DNA from: Sporosarcina trichiuri
Lineage (GTDB): Bacteria; Bacillota; Bacilli; Bacillales_A; Planococcaceae
DNA length: 64,000 nucleotides
Reading direction: 5' to 3'
NCBI RefSeq assembly: GCF_030406775.1
Contig: NZ_CP129119.1
Span: 2,449,501-2,513,500, forward strand
Part shown: piece by piece, positions 25,677 to 34,084 of the stretch
How positions within the stretch are numbered: the stretch's first letter is position 1
How the letters are laid out: each line of letters opens with the position of its first letter
Notes under the pieces: model-generated
Seen by the model: only the letters and a program-made list of their open reading frames with translations
What the model was told of the DNA's origin: nothing
Database searches by the model: none
Translations under genes and position numbers: made by a program

Positions 25677-27767
25677 ATGAAGAAAAAAGTTCTTGCGGCG
25701 CTGGCTGCTCCTGTAGCGGCACTGACATTGTTCGGAGCGGGACAGGCACAGGCCAACACCAATTTCGACAAGGTCGTCAAGGATCCTGCCGAATTGATGC
25801 GGGATCAGGGAATCCTGCTCGGACTGCCGAATGGCGATTTGAAAGTGAACGATGCCCTGCAGCGCGTGGAACTGCTGATGATGCTCGACCGTGCGGGGAA
25901 ACTGGACGGGAAGAAAGCGAAACTGACCTTCACGGACGTCCCGGGGAAATATCAAGACGTCGTCTCGAAGGCTGTGCAAGCCAAATTGGTGAGCGGTTTC
26001 AGCAAACAGTCGTTCAAACCGAACGATTCCCTTACAAAAGGGCAGTTCGCAATTATTTTTACATTAAGTGAAACGGGAGGCAAAGTGCCGTCCGTCGATT
26101 TATCCATCCTGAATAACTATACAGACGCTTCCAAAATACCGGCATACCTGAAGCCGTATATTGCGTACGCAATACTCGGCGGGGCGTTCGATGTGGAGTA
26201 CGGCAAGCCGTTCGATTACAGCCAGGAGATCACCCGTCAGGAAGCATCCAAAGCATTCAAACCGGTCGTCTTCGATGTCATCGACTTCCTCACGACGAAT
26301 GACATCCATGGCAATATCGAGTTCGACGAAAAGTTCCAGAACGGCGGAATGGCGATCATCGGCGGTCTGGTCAATGCATTCCGTTCGGTGAACCCTGACG
26401 GCACAGTAGTTGTTGACGGCGGGGACATCTTCCAAGGAACCCTCATCTCCAACTCGTTTGAAGGTGCATCGACGTTCGATACGATGAATGCTATCCAATA
26501 TGATGCGGCAGCCATCGGCAATCATGAATTCGACTGGGGGGTCGATGTGCTCAAAGATCGGATTGCCCAGGCGAAATTCCCGGTGATGGGTGCAAACATT
26601 TACGATGAAAAGACAAACAAGCGCGTCGATTGGGCGGAGCCGTATACGATGGTGGAAAAAGGCGGATATAAAATCGGCATCATCGGGTTCGCCACGCCTC
26701 TGACACCTGCAACCACACTGGCAACCCATGTAGAGGGGCTGTCCTTCCCGACGCCTGCACCGATTGCAAAGGAACTTGCAGCAGAGCTCCGGGAACAGGG
26801 CGCGGATTTCGTTATCGTGACATCCCACCTGCCGGGTGAGCATGCAAAGGATTCGGATGAAATCATCGGTGAATTGACAGACCTTGCAATGGCTTCAAAA
26901 GGCAGCCTGGATGCCATTGTAGGCGGCCACTCCCATAAGCGCGTCTCTGGCCATGTCAACAACATCCCGGTAGTGGAAGCACAGAGTTACACGGCGGCAA
27001 TGGGCCACATCCAGTTGTTCGTGGACAAAAAGACGAAACAGGTCTATTCATCGGAATCAGGTATCCTGGAAACGAAGTTGGGACTGACCAAAGAGGACCA
27101 GCAGGTGGCGGACATTGTCTCGGGCTATCAGGACCAAGTGAAAGAGATTGCAGCAGAAGTCGTCAGCACGACAAAAGGTGACCTGTCCCGAACGCCGACC
27201 GAAGGCAGATACGGTGTCAGCATGCTCGGCAACATGATCAGCGATGCTATGCTGAAAAAGTCGCAAACCCAAGTTGCCTTCCAGAATATCGGCGGTATCC
27301 GGGCAGCGATCGAAAGCGGTGACATCACGTACGGTGATGTGTTCAGCGTCATTCCGTTCGACAACTACAATGTCGTCTCCGAAATGACACCACAGCAGAT
27401 CAAAGCCATCCTGGAAGGACCGCTGAAAGACGGATCCAACTTCCTGACCATCCAGTATGGAGGGTTGAAAGTCGAGTTTGACGCAGACCGGCCGCATGGT
27501 GACCGGATTCTCTCCATCGCACTGAATGACGGTACATCCCTTTATAAGGATGGTAAGTTCGCGGATATGAAAGTGTCCGTAGCGACCAATAATTTCCTTG
27601 CAACAGGTGAAGGTGATGGTTTCGACACATTCGGAGAAGTGGAGTGGACCTCAACACCGGACTTCCAGCGTGAATTGTTCGCAGATTATCTGCGCGGCAT
27701 GAAAGCAGCCGGACAGACGATCGATGCAGCAGAAGTGCTGGATGATCGTCTGGTGAAAACGAAATAA
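25677..27767 (+). CDS. SLH-anchored surface 5'-nucleotidase / metallophosphoesterase
   Basis: 696 residues. Signal peptide (1-26, ending AQA), three S-layer-homology repeats (about 30-195), then a calcineurin-like metallophosphoesterase domain with metal motifs TTNDIHGN, DGGDIFQGT, GNHEFDWG and GGHSHKRVSG, and a C-terminal 5'-nucleotidase domain (about 490-690) with NIGGIRA. It probably hydrolyses extracellular nucleotides and is held in the wall by the SLH part binding secondary cell-wall polymer. RBS GAGGAGAGGG. Flanked by terminators, so monocistronic. Confidence 0.92.
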   Translation: MKKKVLAALAAPVAALTLFGAGQAQANTNFDKVVKDPAELMRDQGILLGLPNGDLKVNDALQRVELLMMLDRAGKLDGKKAKLTFTDVPGKYQDVVSKAVQAKLVSGFSKQSFKPNDSLTKGQFAIIFTLSETGGKVPSVDLSILNNYTDASKIPAYLKPYIAYAILGGAFDVEYGKPFDYSQEITRQEASKAFKPVVFDVIDFLTTNDIHGNIEFDEKFQNGGMAIIGGLVNAFRSVNPDGTVVVDGGDIFQGTLISNSFEGASTFDTMNAIQYDAAAIGNHEFDWGVDVLKDRIAQAKFPVMGANIYDEKTNKRVDWAEPYTMVEKGGYKIGIIGFATPLTPATTLATHVEGLSFPTPAPIAKELAAELREQGADFVIVTSHLPGEHAKDSDEIIGELTDLAMASKGSLDAIVGGHSHKRVSGHVNNIPVVEAQSYTAAMGHIQLFVDKKTKQVYSSESGILETKLGLTKEDQQVADIVSGYQDQVKEIAAEVVSTTKGDLSRTPTEGRYGVSMLGNMISDAMLKKSQTQVAFQNIGGIRAAIESGDITYGDVFSVIPFDNYNVVSEMTPQQIKAILEGPLKDGSNFLTIQYGGLKVEFDADRPHGDRILSIALNDGTSLYKDGKFADMKVSVATNNFLATGEGDGFDTFGEVEWTSTPDFQRELFADYLRGMKAAGQTIDAAEVLDDRLVKTK

Positions 27768-27776
27768 GAGTACTTT

Positions 27777-27814
27777 AAAACCAGCAAGCGGCACAGCGCC
27801 GTTTGCTGGTTTTG
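27777..27814 (+). terminator. Terminator of the SLH-nucleotidase gene
   Basis: AAAACCAGCAA...TTGCTGGTTTT perfect 11-bp stem. Confidence 0.85.
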
Positions 27815-28134
27815 CTTTGTTTTAAACAGATGGGATTATTTACTTGAGTAAGCAAGTTGTTGACTTGCTTCCTTCATGTGCGGAAACCGGGATTTATGAT
27901 CACTTTCGTGAGTTTATGAACGGAATCAGGGATTTATGATCACTTTTCCAGGTTTATGGGCAAAACTCGGAATTTATGATCACTATCATAACAGAAAGCC
28001 CCAAATAGGAAGAAAACAAAAAAACCAGCGCTCGCCGCAGTGAACTCTTCTGCTGGATGCCGGTTTCGTTAACGCCAGTGTCTTCCCGTAATGGGATTGT
28101 GCTTGTTTATGATAGTTCCTAGTCATCAGAGTCA
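27815..28134. other. Gene-free region with TTTATG repeats
   Basis: About 320 bp with no gene; it holds the array at 27888-27985 and an unremarkable stretch after it. Confidence 0.7.
27888..27985. repeat. TTTATG array, exact 20-bp period
   Basis: TTTATG starts at 27893, 27913, 27933, 27953 and 27973, exactly every 20 bp. Units 1, 3 and 5 are TTTATGATCACT; units 2 and 4 are TTTATGAAC or TTTATGGGC variants, so two unit types alternate. Confidence 0.88.
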
Positions 28135-28299
28135 TTATAGGGTGGGGTACATATCGATTTTCAAAAGGCTGAGGGCACTTTGGATCAGGTTAATGTCAGT
28201 GAGGATATCAGGCTTCAATTGGGCGGGCGCAAGTTGAAATTCTTTGTTGAGGTGATGTAACTCACGGATCATCACATAATTTTCGCACTCTGTCTGCAT
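28135..28299 (-). CDS. Small hypothetical protein, 54 residues
   Basis: A short minus-strand gene with an excellent ribosome site (GAGGAGGGA, 7 nt before ATG 28299). The product is a predicted helical, soluble protein starting MQTECENYVMIRELHHLNKE and ending IDMYPTL, with no membrane segment. I do not recognise the family. The size and helix-turn-helix-like hairpin potential recall Spo0E-type small regulators, but the SQELD motif is absent, so no function is given. Confidence 0.6.
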   Translation of the reverse strand: MQTECENYVMIRELHHLNKEFQLAPAQLKPDILTDINLIQSALSLLKIDMYPTL

Positions 28300-28451
28300 A
28301 ATCTGTCCCTCCTCTTATGCCATTTTACCCCGCAAAATGAAGCTATAAACAATAAATGCTCATTAGCTTTAAAGTTTTGTTACAAATGTTACAAAGTTGG
28401 GTCTTGCTGAGATGGAGTGAGAAAAGATGTTGGAGACCGTTTCCACAGCAT
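28300..28451. other. Short intergenic stretch with direct repeat
   Basis: Contains TGTTACAAATGTTACAAAG (28378-28397), a direct repeat of GTTACAAA that might be part of a promoter or operator for the 54-residue gene. Nothing else recognised. Confidence 0.4.
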
Positions 28452-28485
28452 TAAAATAACCGTCTGCAGAAACATGCAGACGGTT
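28452..28485 (-). terminator. Terminator of the ABC exporter operon
   Basis: AACCGTCTGCA-TGCAGACGGTT stem followed on the minus strand by TTATTTTAAT, just after the permease stop. Confidence 0.8.
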
Positions 28486-28490
28486 GCCGG

Positions 28491-29432
28491 TCAGGCTGTG
28501 ATGTCCCGTTTTGTGAAAACTCCGTAGCTGATGATCAGGAAAATGACCCAATATACAGCCAGGACGGCAAGTGAAAACGGCAGTGTAATGTCATCATGCA
28601 GCCGGAAATTCGACTCATAGATCGTCAAATCCATATGTGTGAACAGCAGGTACTTCACAATCTCGAATCGGCTCAGCAGAGAGACGACGATGTTGCCGGT
28701 GAAATAGATGAACAGCGACAAGCCGATCGCCATGCCGCTCGAGCGGAAGACACTGCCGATCATGAACGCGAAGGACGCCGTGATGACCACGTTGCCGAAC
28801 GACAGCAGCAGGACGTAGAGGCCATGGCTCCAGACGGATACTTCAACGACCTTCCCTCCCGAAACGGCAAGCGCCTGGCCGCCGCCGGCCGGGAAGAAGA
28901 TGAACGCGCAGAGGATTGTCGTCGCGAAACCAATGATCATCAGCAGGACGCCGAACAGCAGGACGGCTGCGTACTTGGACGTCAGGATCTTCCATCGCTT
29001 GACCGGTCGGGTCAGCAGCATTTTGATCGTCCCTTGGGAAAACTCCGAAGCGACGATGCCGGCTGCGACGATGACTGTCAAAAGCAGGGCGATGCTGCCC
29101 ACGGACGGATCATAGATCATCCCTTCCCGGCTGATATCCCCGATAGGCGGGACATTGTTGGCCAGCCGGTATTCGTTCATCATCACCCGCTCTTCGGTCA
29201 TCCGTTTGCTCTCGCCCTTCAGCAAGTCAGCATCGAGAGAACTCTTATCTTGGGTAAGTTCGGCTTGGGCGGCGGTTCTCCAATCAGGAGTTCCATCGTC
29301 AGCGGTCAGCGTTTCGGTCCATTTGACGAGACCGACCATACCGATGACGAGAATGACGACCAGGCCTGCCATAACCCAAGTGCCTTTCTTCGCCCATAGC
29401 TTCATCCACTCATTCTGAAGAAGTTTCAGCAA
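28491..29432 (-). CDS. ABC-2-type transporter permease
   Basis: 313 residues with six hydrophobic segments and a long extracellular loop between helices 1 and 2 (about residues 40-110). The segment EFSQGTIKMLLTRPVKRWKILTSKY is typical of ABC-2 permeases related to bacitracin-type exporters. It overlaps the upstream ATPase gene by 23 bp, showing translational coupling. Substrate unknown; antimicrobial peptide or lipid export is only a guess. Confidence 0.85.
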   Translation of the reverse strand: MLKLLQNEWMKLWAKKGTWVMAGLVVILVIGMVGLVKWTETLTADDGTPDWRTAAQAELTQDKSSLDADLLKGESKRMTEERVMMNEYRLANNVPPIGDISREGMIYDPSVGSIALLLTVIVAAGIVASEFSQGTIKMLLTRPVKRWKILTSKYAAVLLFGVLLMIIGFATTILCAFIFFPAGGGQALAVSGGKVVEVSVWSHGLYVLLLSFGNVVITASFAFMIGSVFRSSGMAIGLSLFIYFTGNIVVSLLSRFEIVKYLLFTHMDLTIYESNFRLHDDITLPFSLAVLAVYWVIFLIISYGVFTKRDITA

Positions 29433-30333
29433 TCTGCCCGCCCCCTGTCATCTCTAGGAATTGGTCTTCCAGTGTCTTGCGGTGCGGCTGGACGGTGAAA
29501 ACATCGAGCCCTTCCGTGGTGAGCGTCTGGACGATCGCGGGGATCTGGGCCTTTTCTGCCTGGATGATGAATCCATCCTGCAGCGGCTCTGCAGGGAAAC
29601 CAGCGGTCTCCAGGAGCTGGGCCGTCTTTCCGGCAGGCATCGCTTCTATGTAGACATGCGATTCGTTCGTCTCCCGGACGTCCCGGATATCTACGAGTTT
29701 CCCGTTCTGGATGACGGCAATCCGGTCGCACATCAGCTCGATCTCGGACAGCATATGGCTCGAGACAAACACCGAAACGCCTTCCGTTTCCGCAATCCGG
29801 CGCAAGTAGGTCCGGAACTCCCGGATGCCGGCCGGGTCGAGTCCGTTGGTCGGTTCGTCCAGGATCAGGAACTTCGGCCGGTGCAGCAACGCTTGCGCCA
29901 GACCGAGCCGCTGCCGCATACCGAGGGAATAGGTGCCGACTTTTTCATGGATGCGGTTCTGCATCCCGACCTGCTGAACGATTTCCTCGATGCGCTCTTT
30001 GGTGACCCCTTTGTGCATCCGTGCGAAATGCAGCAGGTTTTTATAACCGGACATGAACTTATACATCTCCGGATTTTCCACGATGACACCGACTTTGGAC
30101 AGGGCTTCTTCAAAACCGGCGGACAGGGTCTGGCCGTCGATGACCACCTCACCGCCGCTTTTTTTCATCAGCCCGACCATCATCCGGATCGTGGTTGTCT
30201 TCCCGGCCCCATTCGGTCCGAGAAACCCGGTGATCTGCCCCGGGTACAGCAGCAGACTGACATCATCGATGATCTTCTTGCCGCGGATGGACTTCGATAA
30301 ATTCTTCAGCTCCACAATCGGAGTCTGTTCCAT
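29410..30333 (-). CDS. ABC transporter ATP-binding protein (BcrA-like)
   Basis: 307 residues with Walker A GPNGAGKTT, signature YSLGMRQR, and Walker B FLILDEPTNGLDPAG, plus a C-terminal extension of about 90 residues common in DrrA/BcrA-type exporters. ATG 30333 follows AAAGGAGG. First gene of a two-gene exporter operon, divergent from the LLM flavoenzyme gene. Confidence 0.9.
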   Translation of the reverse strand: MEQTPIVELKNLSKSIRGKKIIDDVSLLLYPGQITGFLGPNGAGKTTTIRMMVGLMKKSGGEVVIDGQTLSAGFEEALSKVGVIVENPEMYKFMSGYKNLLHFARMHKGVTKERIEEIVQQVGMQNRIHEKVGTYSLGMRQRLGLAQALLHRPKFLILDEPTNGLDPAGIREFRTYLRRIAETEGVSVFVSSHMLSEIELMCDRIAVIQNGKLVDIRDVRETNESHVYIEAMPAGKTAQLLETAGFPAEPLQDGFIIQAEKAQIPAIVQTLTTEGLDVFTVQPHRKTLEDQFLEMTGGGQIAETSSE

Positions 30334-30527
30334 GATGTATGCCTCCTTTGAATGGTTCTGGATTTCATCCCTGTCTGAGTATACGGACCACTACCCGAAA
30401 CGTTCCGGTTTTTATGAGAAAGGAATGTGTCGAAGGCAGTCCGTACAAAAATGGAGCGTCTGACACGCCATTCAGCCGCCTGAAGGATTACAATAGGGAC
30501 AACAAACAAGCACGAGGGGGAGCAGGA

Positions 30528-31568
30528 ATGGAAATTGGAGTGAGTACGTTCGTCGAAACGACACCGGATCCGGCGACGGGAGAGACAAAAAGCCACGCGG
30601 AGCGTCTGCGGGAAGTAGTGGAAGAAATTGTGCTTGCAGATCGAGTGGGTCTCGATGTGTTCGGTGTAGGTGAGCATCACCGGAAAGATTATGCATCCTC
30701 ATCGCCGGCAGTCCTGCTCGCAGCGGCTGCCCCGCAGACGTTCTCCATCCGGCTGACGAGTGCGGTATCCGTCCTGTCGTCCGCCGATCCGGTCCGGGTA
30801 TTCCAGGAATTCGCCACGCTGGACGGCATCTCGAACGGCCGGGCGGAAATCATGGCGGGCCGGGGGTCGTTCATCGAATCGTTTCCGCTGTTCGGACAGG
30901 ATCTGGCCGATTATGACGAGCTGTTCGATGAAAAACTGGATTTGCTGCTGAAAGTGAGGGATCACGAAGTCGTCAACTGGCAGGGGACACACCGGCCGTC
31001 GATTGACGGGCGCGGTGTGTATCCGCGGCCCGTCCAGGACCCGCTGCCCATCTGGATCGGCAGCGGCGGCAATCCTGACTCCGTCCGGCGCGCTGGCGAG
31101 CTCGGTCTGCCGCTCGTGCTCGCTATCATTGGCGGGGAGCCGTCCCGGTTCGAGCCGCTGGTCCGCCTGTATAAGCGGACAGCGGCTGCGGCAGGCCATG
31201 ACGTCAGTAAGCTGCAGATCGCTGTCCACTCGCACGGATTTGTCGGGGAAACAACCAGGGCGGCGGCAGACGCGTTCTTCCCGTCGACCCAGTATGCCAT
31301 GAACGTCCTCGGGCGGGAGCGCGGCTGGGGACCCTATACACGGGAAACGTTCGACGAGGCCCGCAGTCTGGAAGGCGCCCTGTACGTCGGTGATGCCGAG
31401 TATGTCGCAAAGAAGATCATCAAGCTGGAGAAGGACCTTGGCATCACACGTTTCTTCCTTCACGTGCCGGTCGGCTCCATGCCGCATGACGAGGTGATGA
31501 GCGCCATCCGCCTGCTCGGAGCGGAAGTTGCGCCGCGTGTGCGGGAGGCTGTACAAAAAAGAAGATGA
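30528..31568 (+). CDS. LLM-class (bacterial luciferase-like) flavin oxidoreductase
   Basis: 346 residues forming a luciferase-like TIM barrel: MEIGVSTFVE start, GVGEHHRKDYASSSP, SAVSVLSSADPVRVFQEFATLDGISNGRAEIMAGRGS and PLPIWIGSGGNPDSVRRAG. Such enzymes use reduced flavin for monooxygenation; the substrate is unknown. ATG 30528 follows GAGGGGGAG; the longer in-frame start at 30339 lies in the divergent promoter region. Confidence 0.88.
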   Translation: MEIGVSTFVETTPDPATGETKSHAERLREVVEEIVLADRVGLDVFGVGEHHRKDYASSSPAVLLAAAAPQTFSIRLTSAVSVLSSADPVRVFQEFATLDGISNGRAEIMAGRGSFIESFPLFGQDLADYDELFDEKLDLLLKVRDHEVVNWQGTHRPSIDGRGVYPRPVQDPLPIWIGSGGNPDSVRRAGELGLPLVLAIIGGEPSRFEPLVRLYKRTAAAAGHDVSKLQIAVHSHGFVGETTRAAADAFFPSTQYAMNVLGRERGWGPYTRETFDEARSLEGALYVGDAEYVAKKIIKLEKDLGITRFFLHVPVGSMPHDEVMSAIRLLGAEVAPRVREAVQKRR

Positions 31569-31574
31569 ATTGCA

Positions 31575-31612
31575 AAAAGGACACAGACGGAATCTGCCGT
31601 CTGTGTCCTTTC
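31575..31612. terminator. Bidirectional terminator
   Basis: AAAGGACACAGACGG-aatctg-CCGTCTGTGTCCTTT, a perfect 15-bp stem between convergent genes. Confidence 0.92.
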
Positions 31613-31858
31613 TTATGAGAATACGAATCTCTGCAGCAACAGCAGCACCACGATCAACCCGGAATACCGGATGAATGCTTGCCGGCTGAACTGGCGTGTG
31701 AAAATGGAAAATACGAACAGATAGCCGACCTGCATGACTGAAACGATCCACTCCGGGACATGCAGCCAGGACCCGATTCCCGCCACCAGCAAGATGATGA
31801 CAAGATGCACACCGTCATAAGGCGTATTCACCGTTTCGTCCTGTGTCCGCTCTCGCAT
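31613..31858 (-). CDS. Small membrane protein, 81 residues
   Basis: A polar N-terminus followed by three hydrophobic segments (about 18-33, 38-56, 62-78). Good RBS AAAGGAG 8 nt before the ATG. No family recognised; it converges on the LLM gene. Confidence 0.6.
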   Translation of the reverse strand: MRERTQDETVNTPYDGVHLVIILLVAGIGSWLHVPEWIVSVMQVGYLFVFSIFTRQFSRQAFIRYSGLIVVLLLLQRFVFS

Positions 31859-32038
31859 AGGAACCGCTCCTTTCCGCCTGCCGGACTCTGCATAGCCGTT
31901 CGAATACAGGGCCGGTCAGATGCATAGCGTAATCTATCCACGGACCTCCTATAGGACAGGCGGCCTAGTGTGAGAGGTTACAACAAATTTATCAATTCCG
32001 ATTATTCATTATTATAACATCATTCTATCCCGAATTCT

Positions 32039-32047
32039 TGGTATACT
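32039..32047 (+). promoter_or_regulatory. Extended -10 promoter of the carboxypeptidase gene
   Basis: TGGTATACT with no clear -35, about 30 bp before the start codon. The surrounding TGGTATACTGG is identical to those at 12626 and 19685. Confidence 0.5.
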
Positions 32048-32076
32048 GGAGAAAAGTTGAAAGGTTGTGCTGTTGA

Positions 32077-33600
32077 ATGGTATCCAAACATTTCCTGAAA
32101 AAAGCTTTTCTCGCAGTTGCGATTGCGGGCGTCGCTGTCCTGCCGATTGCCTATGAGCATACAGTGCCTGTTCTCACAGCCTCGGCGGCATTCATCGCCC
32201 CGCCTGCAAGCGCTCACATTTCGTTATCGAAAAAGCTGGATATCCTGCTGGCGGATCCGAAACTGAAGAGCGGCATCACCGGCGTCAGTGTCCGGAATGC
32301 CGATACGGGAGATACCCTTTATTCCAATATGGCGGACATCCGTCTTCGCCCCGCGTCCAATATGAAATTACTGACAGGAGCAGCCGCGCTGGACGTCCTC
32401 GGTTCCGATTACACATACGAGACGGAAATTTTGACAACAGGAAAACAGAAAGGACCCGTCCTGAAGGGGGACCTCTATTTGAAAGGGAAAGGGGACCCCA
32501 CCTTGCTGGAACGTGACCTGCAAGGGTTTGCGAAACAGCTAAAACAGCAGGGGATCCGCAAAGTGCAGGGTGATCTGTACGCGGACGACACGTGGTACGA
32601 CGATGACCGTTATTCCCAGGACCTGAACTGGTCGGACGAATTCAATTACGTCGGTGCGCAAGTATCTGCGCTCAATCTGTCACCGAACGAAGACTATGAT
32701 ACAGGCACCGTCATCGTGGAAGTAAAACCGGGAGCCGCAGCCGGTGACAAGCCGTCTGTGACGCTGACACCCGCAACAGAAACCTCAGTAATTGTAAACG
32801 AAGCGAAGACAGTGGCAGCGGACGGGAAGAAGTCCATTTCCATCCACCGCGAACACGGAACGAACCGGATTATCGTCGAGGGAGCCATTCCTGCAGGCGC
32901 GTCCCCCTCCCGTTCGTGGACTGCGGTCTGGGAACCTTCCGAGATGACGCTCGATGTATTCGGAAATGCCCTGAAAGTGGAAGGCATCCAAGTCCTCGGC
33001 AAGAAAGGGCTGCAGCGTGCGGCCGCTCCTGGGTCGGCCAAAGTGCTCGCTTCCAAGGAGTCGATGCCGCTGAGCGAAATCTTCATCCCGTTCATGAAGC
33101 TGAGCAACAACGGCCATGCAGAGATGCTCGTCAAGGAGATGGGGCGCACTGTAAAGGGGGAGGGCAGCTGGAACGCTGGTCTTGCCGTCATGGGAGATAC
33201 GCTGGAACGGCTCGGTATCCCGAAAAACACGGTCGTACTGCGCGATGGGTCGGGTATGTCACACAAAAACCTCGTGTCCTCCGAAACATTGACGGCGCTG
33301 CTGATCCGGGCCCAGCAGGAGCCGTGGTATCCGGCGTACCGCGAATCGCTGCCGCTCGCAGGGGAAGCGGATCGGATGGTCGGCGGGACGCTCCGCAACC
33401 GGCTGAAAGGGGAGGCGACGAAAGGAACAGTCGCTGCAAAGACCGGATCGATCACCGGCGTTTCCACACTGTCCGGCTATGCCGAGACGACCAAGGGAAC
33501 TCCCGTCGTCTTCTCGATCATGATCAATAACTACATCACCGGGCCGGTCACACCGATCGAAGATGCGATTGTGACGGCGATTGCGGAATCAGACTTATAA
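32077..33600 (+). CDS. D-alanyl-D-alanine carboxypeptidase/endopeptidase (PBP4, peptidase S13)
   Basis: 507 residues. An N-terminal signal segment (about 6-26) is followed by an S13 penicillin-binding domain with catalytic SNMK (SxxK, residues 94-97), the SGN-like DGSGMSHKN segment and KTGSITG near the C-terminus. It trims or cleaves peptidoglycan peptides outside the membrane and resembles Bacillus DacC. The start codon has only a moderate AAAGG site about 12 nt away, so the exact start is uncertain. Monocistronic. Confidence 0.88.
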   Translation: MVSKHFLKKAFLAVAIAGVAVLPIAYEHTVPVLTASAAFIAPPASAHISLSKKLDILLADPKLKSGITGVSVRNADTGDTLYSNMADIRLRPASNMKLLTGAAALDVLGSDYTYETEILTTGKQKGPVLKGDLYLKGKGDPTLLERDLQGFAKQLKQQGIRKVQGDLYADDTWYDDDRYSQDLNWSDEFNYVGAQVSALNLSPNEDYDTGTVIVEVKPGAAAGDKPSVTLTPATETSVIVNEAKTVAADGKKSISIHREHGTNRIIVEGAIPAGASPSRSWTAVWEPSEMTLDVFGNALKVEGIQVLGKKGLQRAAAPGSAKVLASKESMPLSEIFIPFMKLSNNGHAEMLVKEMGRTVKGEGSWNAGLAVMGDTLERLGIPKNTVVLRDGSGMSHKNLVSSETLTALLIRAQQEPWYPAYRESLPLAGEADRMVGGTLRNRLKGEATKGTVAAKTGSITGVSTLSGYAETTKGTPVVFSIMINNYITGPVTPIEDAIVTAIAESDL

Positions 33601-33603
33601 GCA

Positions 33604-33643
33604 AAGAAAGCAGGCAGCCCTTTAGGAGAGCTGTCTGCTTTCT
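33604..33643. terminator. Bidirectional terminator
   Basis: AAAGCAGGCAG...CTGTCTGCTTT stem between the carboxypeptidase gene and the coiled-coil gene. Confidence 0.82.
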
Positions 33644-33985
33644 TCATTCTGCCTGCTTCATCTTCGTTTCCAAATCGAACAGCCGGACTTTAATGGAGCT
33701 GATATCCGCGTCAATCTCTTTTCTATCGGCCAGACGCTGGGCCGTCTGATGCTCGAATTGACCGCCGATCCCTTCCAGTGTCCGATCGACTTTATCGAAC
33801 CGCCTGTCCATTTCCGTCCGCAAGTCATTGAGCCCCGTCTTCAAACTGACAACGTCTTCCTTCAATCCACTGACGTCTTCTTTCAGCCCGCCGACGTCTT
33901 CTTTCAATCCGCCGATATCTTTCTTCACGTCCCGCATATCCGCTGAGAGATCCAGCAGCAATTGCATAATCTTCTCTTCCATCAT
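33644..33985 (-). CDS. Coiled-coil protein with GGLKEDV heptads
   Basis: 113 residues, soluble and nearly all helical. Residues about 24-50 repeat a heptad (IGGLKEDV, GGLKEDV, SGLKEDV, VSLKTG) encoded by 21-bp tandem units, followed by further coiled coil. No enzyme domain. ATG 33985 follows GGAGGGG. Such short coiled coils are common in Bacillales and generally unassigned. Confidence 0.7.
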   Translation of the reverse strand: MMEEKIMQLLLDLSADMRDVKKDIGGLKEDVGGLKEDVSGLKEDVVSLKTGLNDLRTEMDRRFDKVDRTLEGIGGQFEHQTAQRLADRKEIDADISSIKVRLFDLETKMKQAE

Positions 33986-34084
33986 GCAAGCCCCTCCGAT
34001 CCGTTGTTAGGAACAGTATACCGCAGACAGTTGGACTTGTCCAGCGGAAAGGGAACGTATGTTTCACTTTTGGTCAGGGTAATT

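Noticed and set aside
33790..33920. Repeat array in the coiled-coil gene
   Set aside because: The 21-bp units here encode heptads of a coiled coil and are explained by the protein; they do not carry the intergenic cores.
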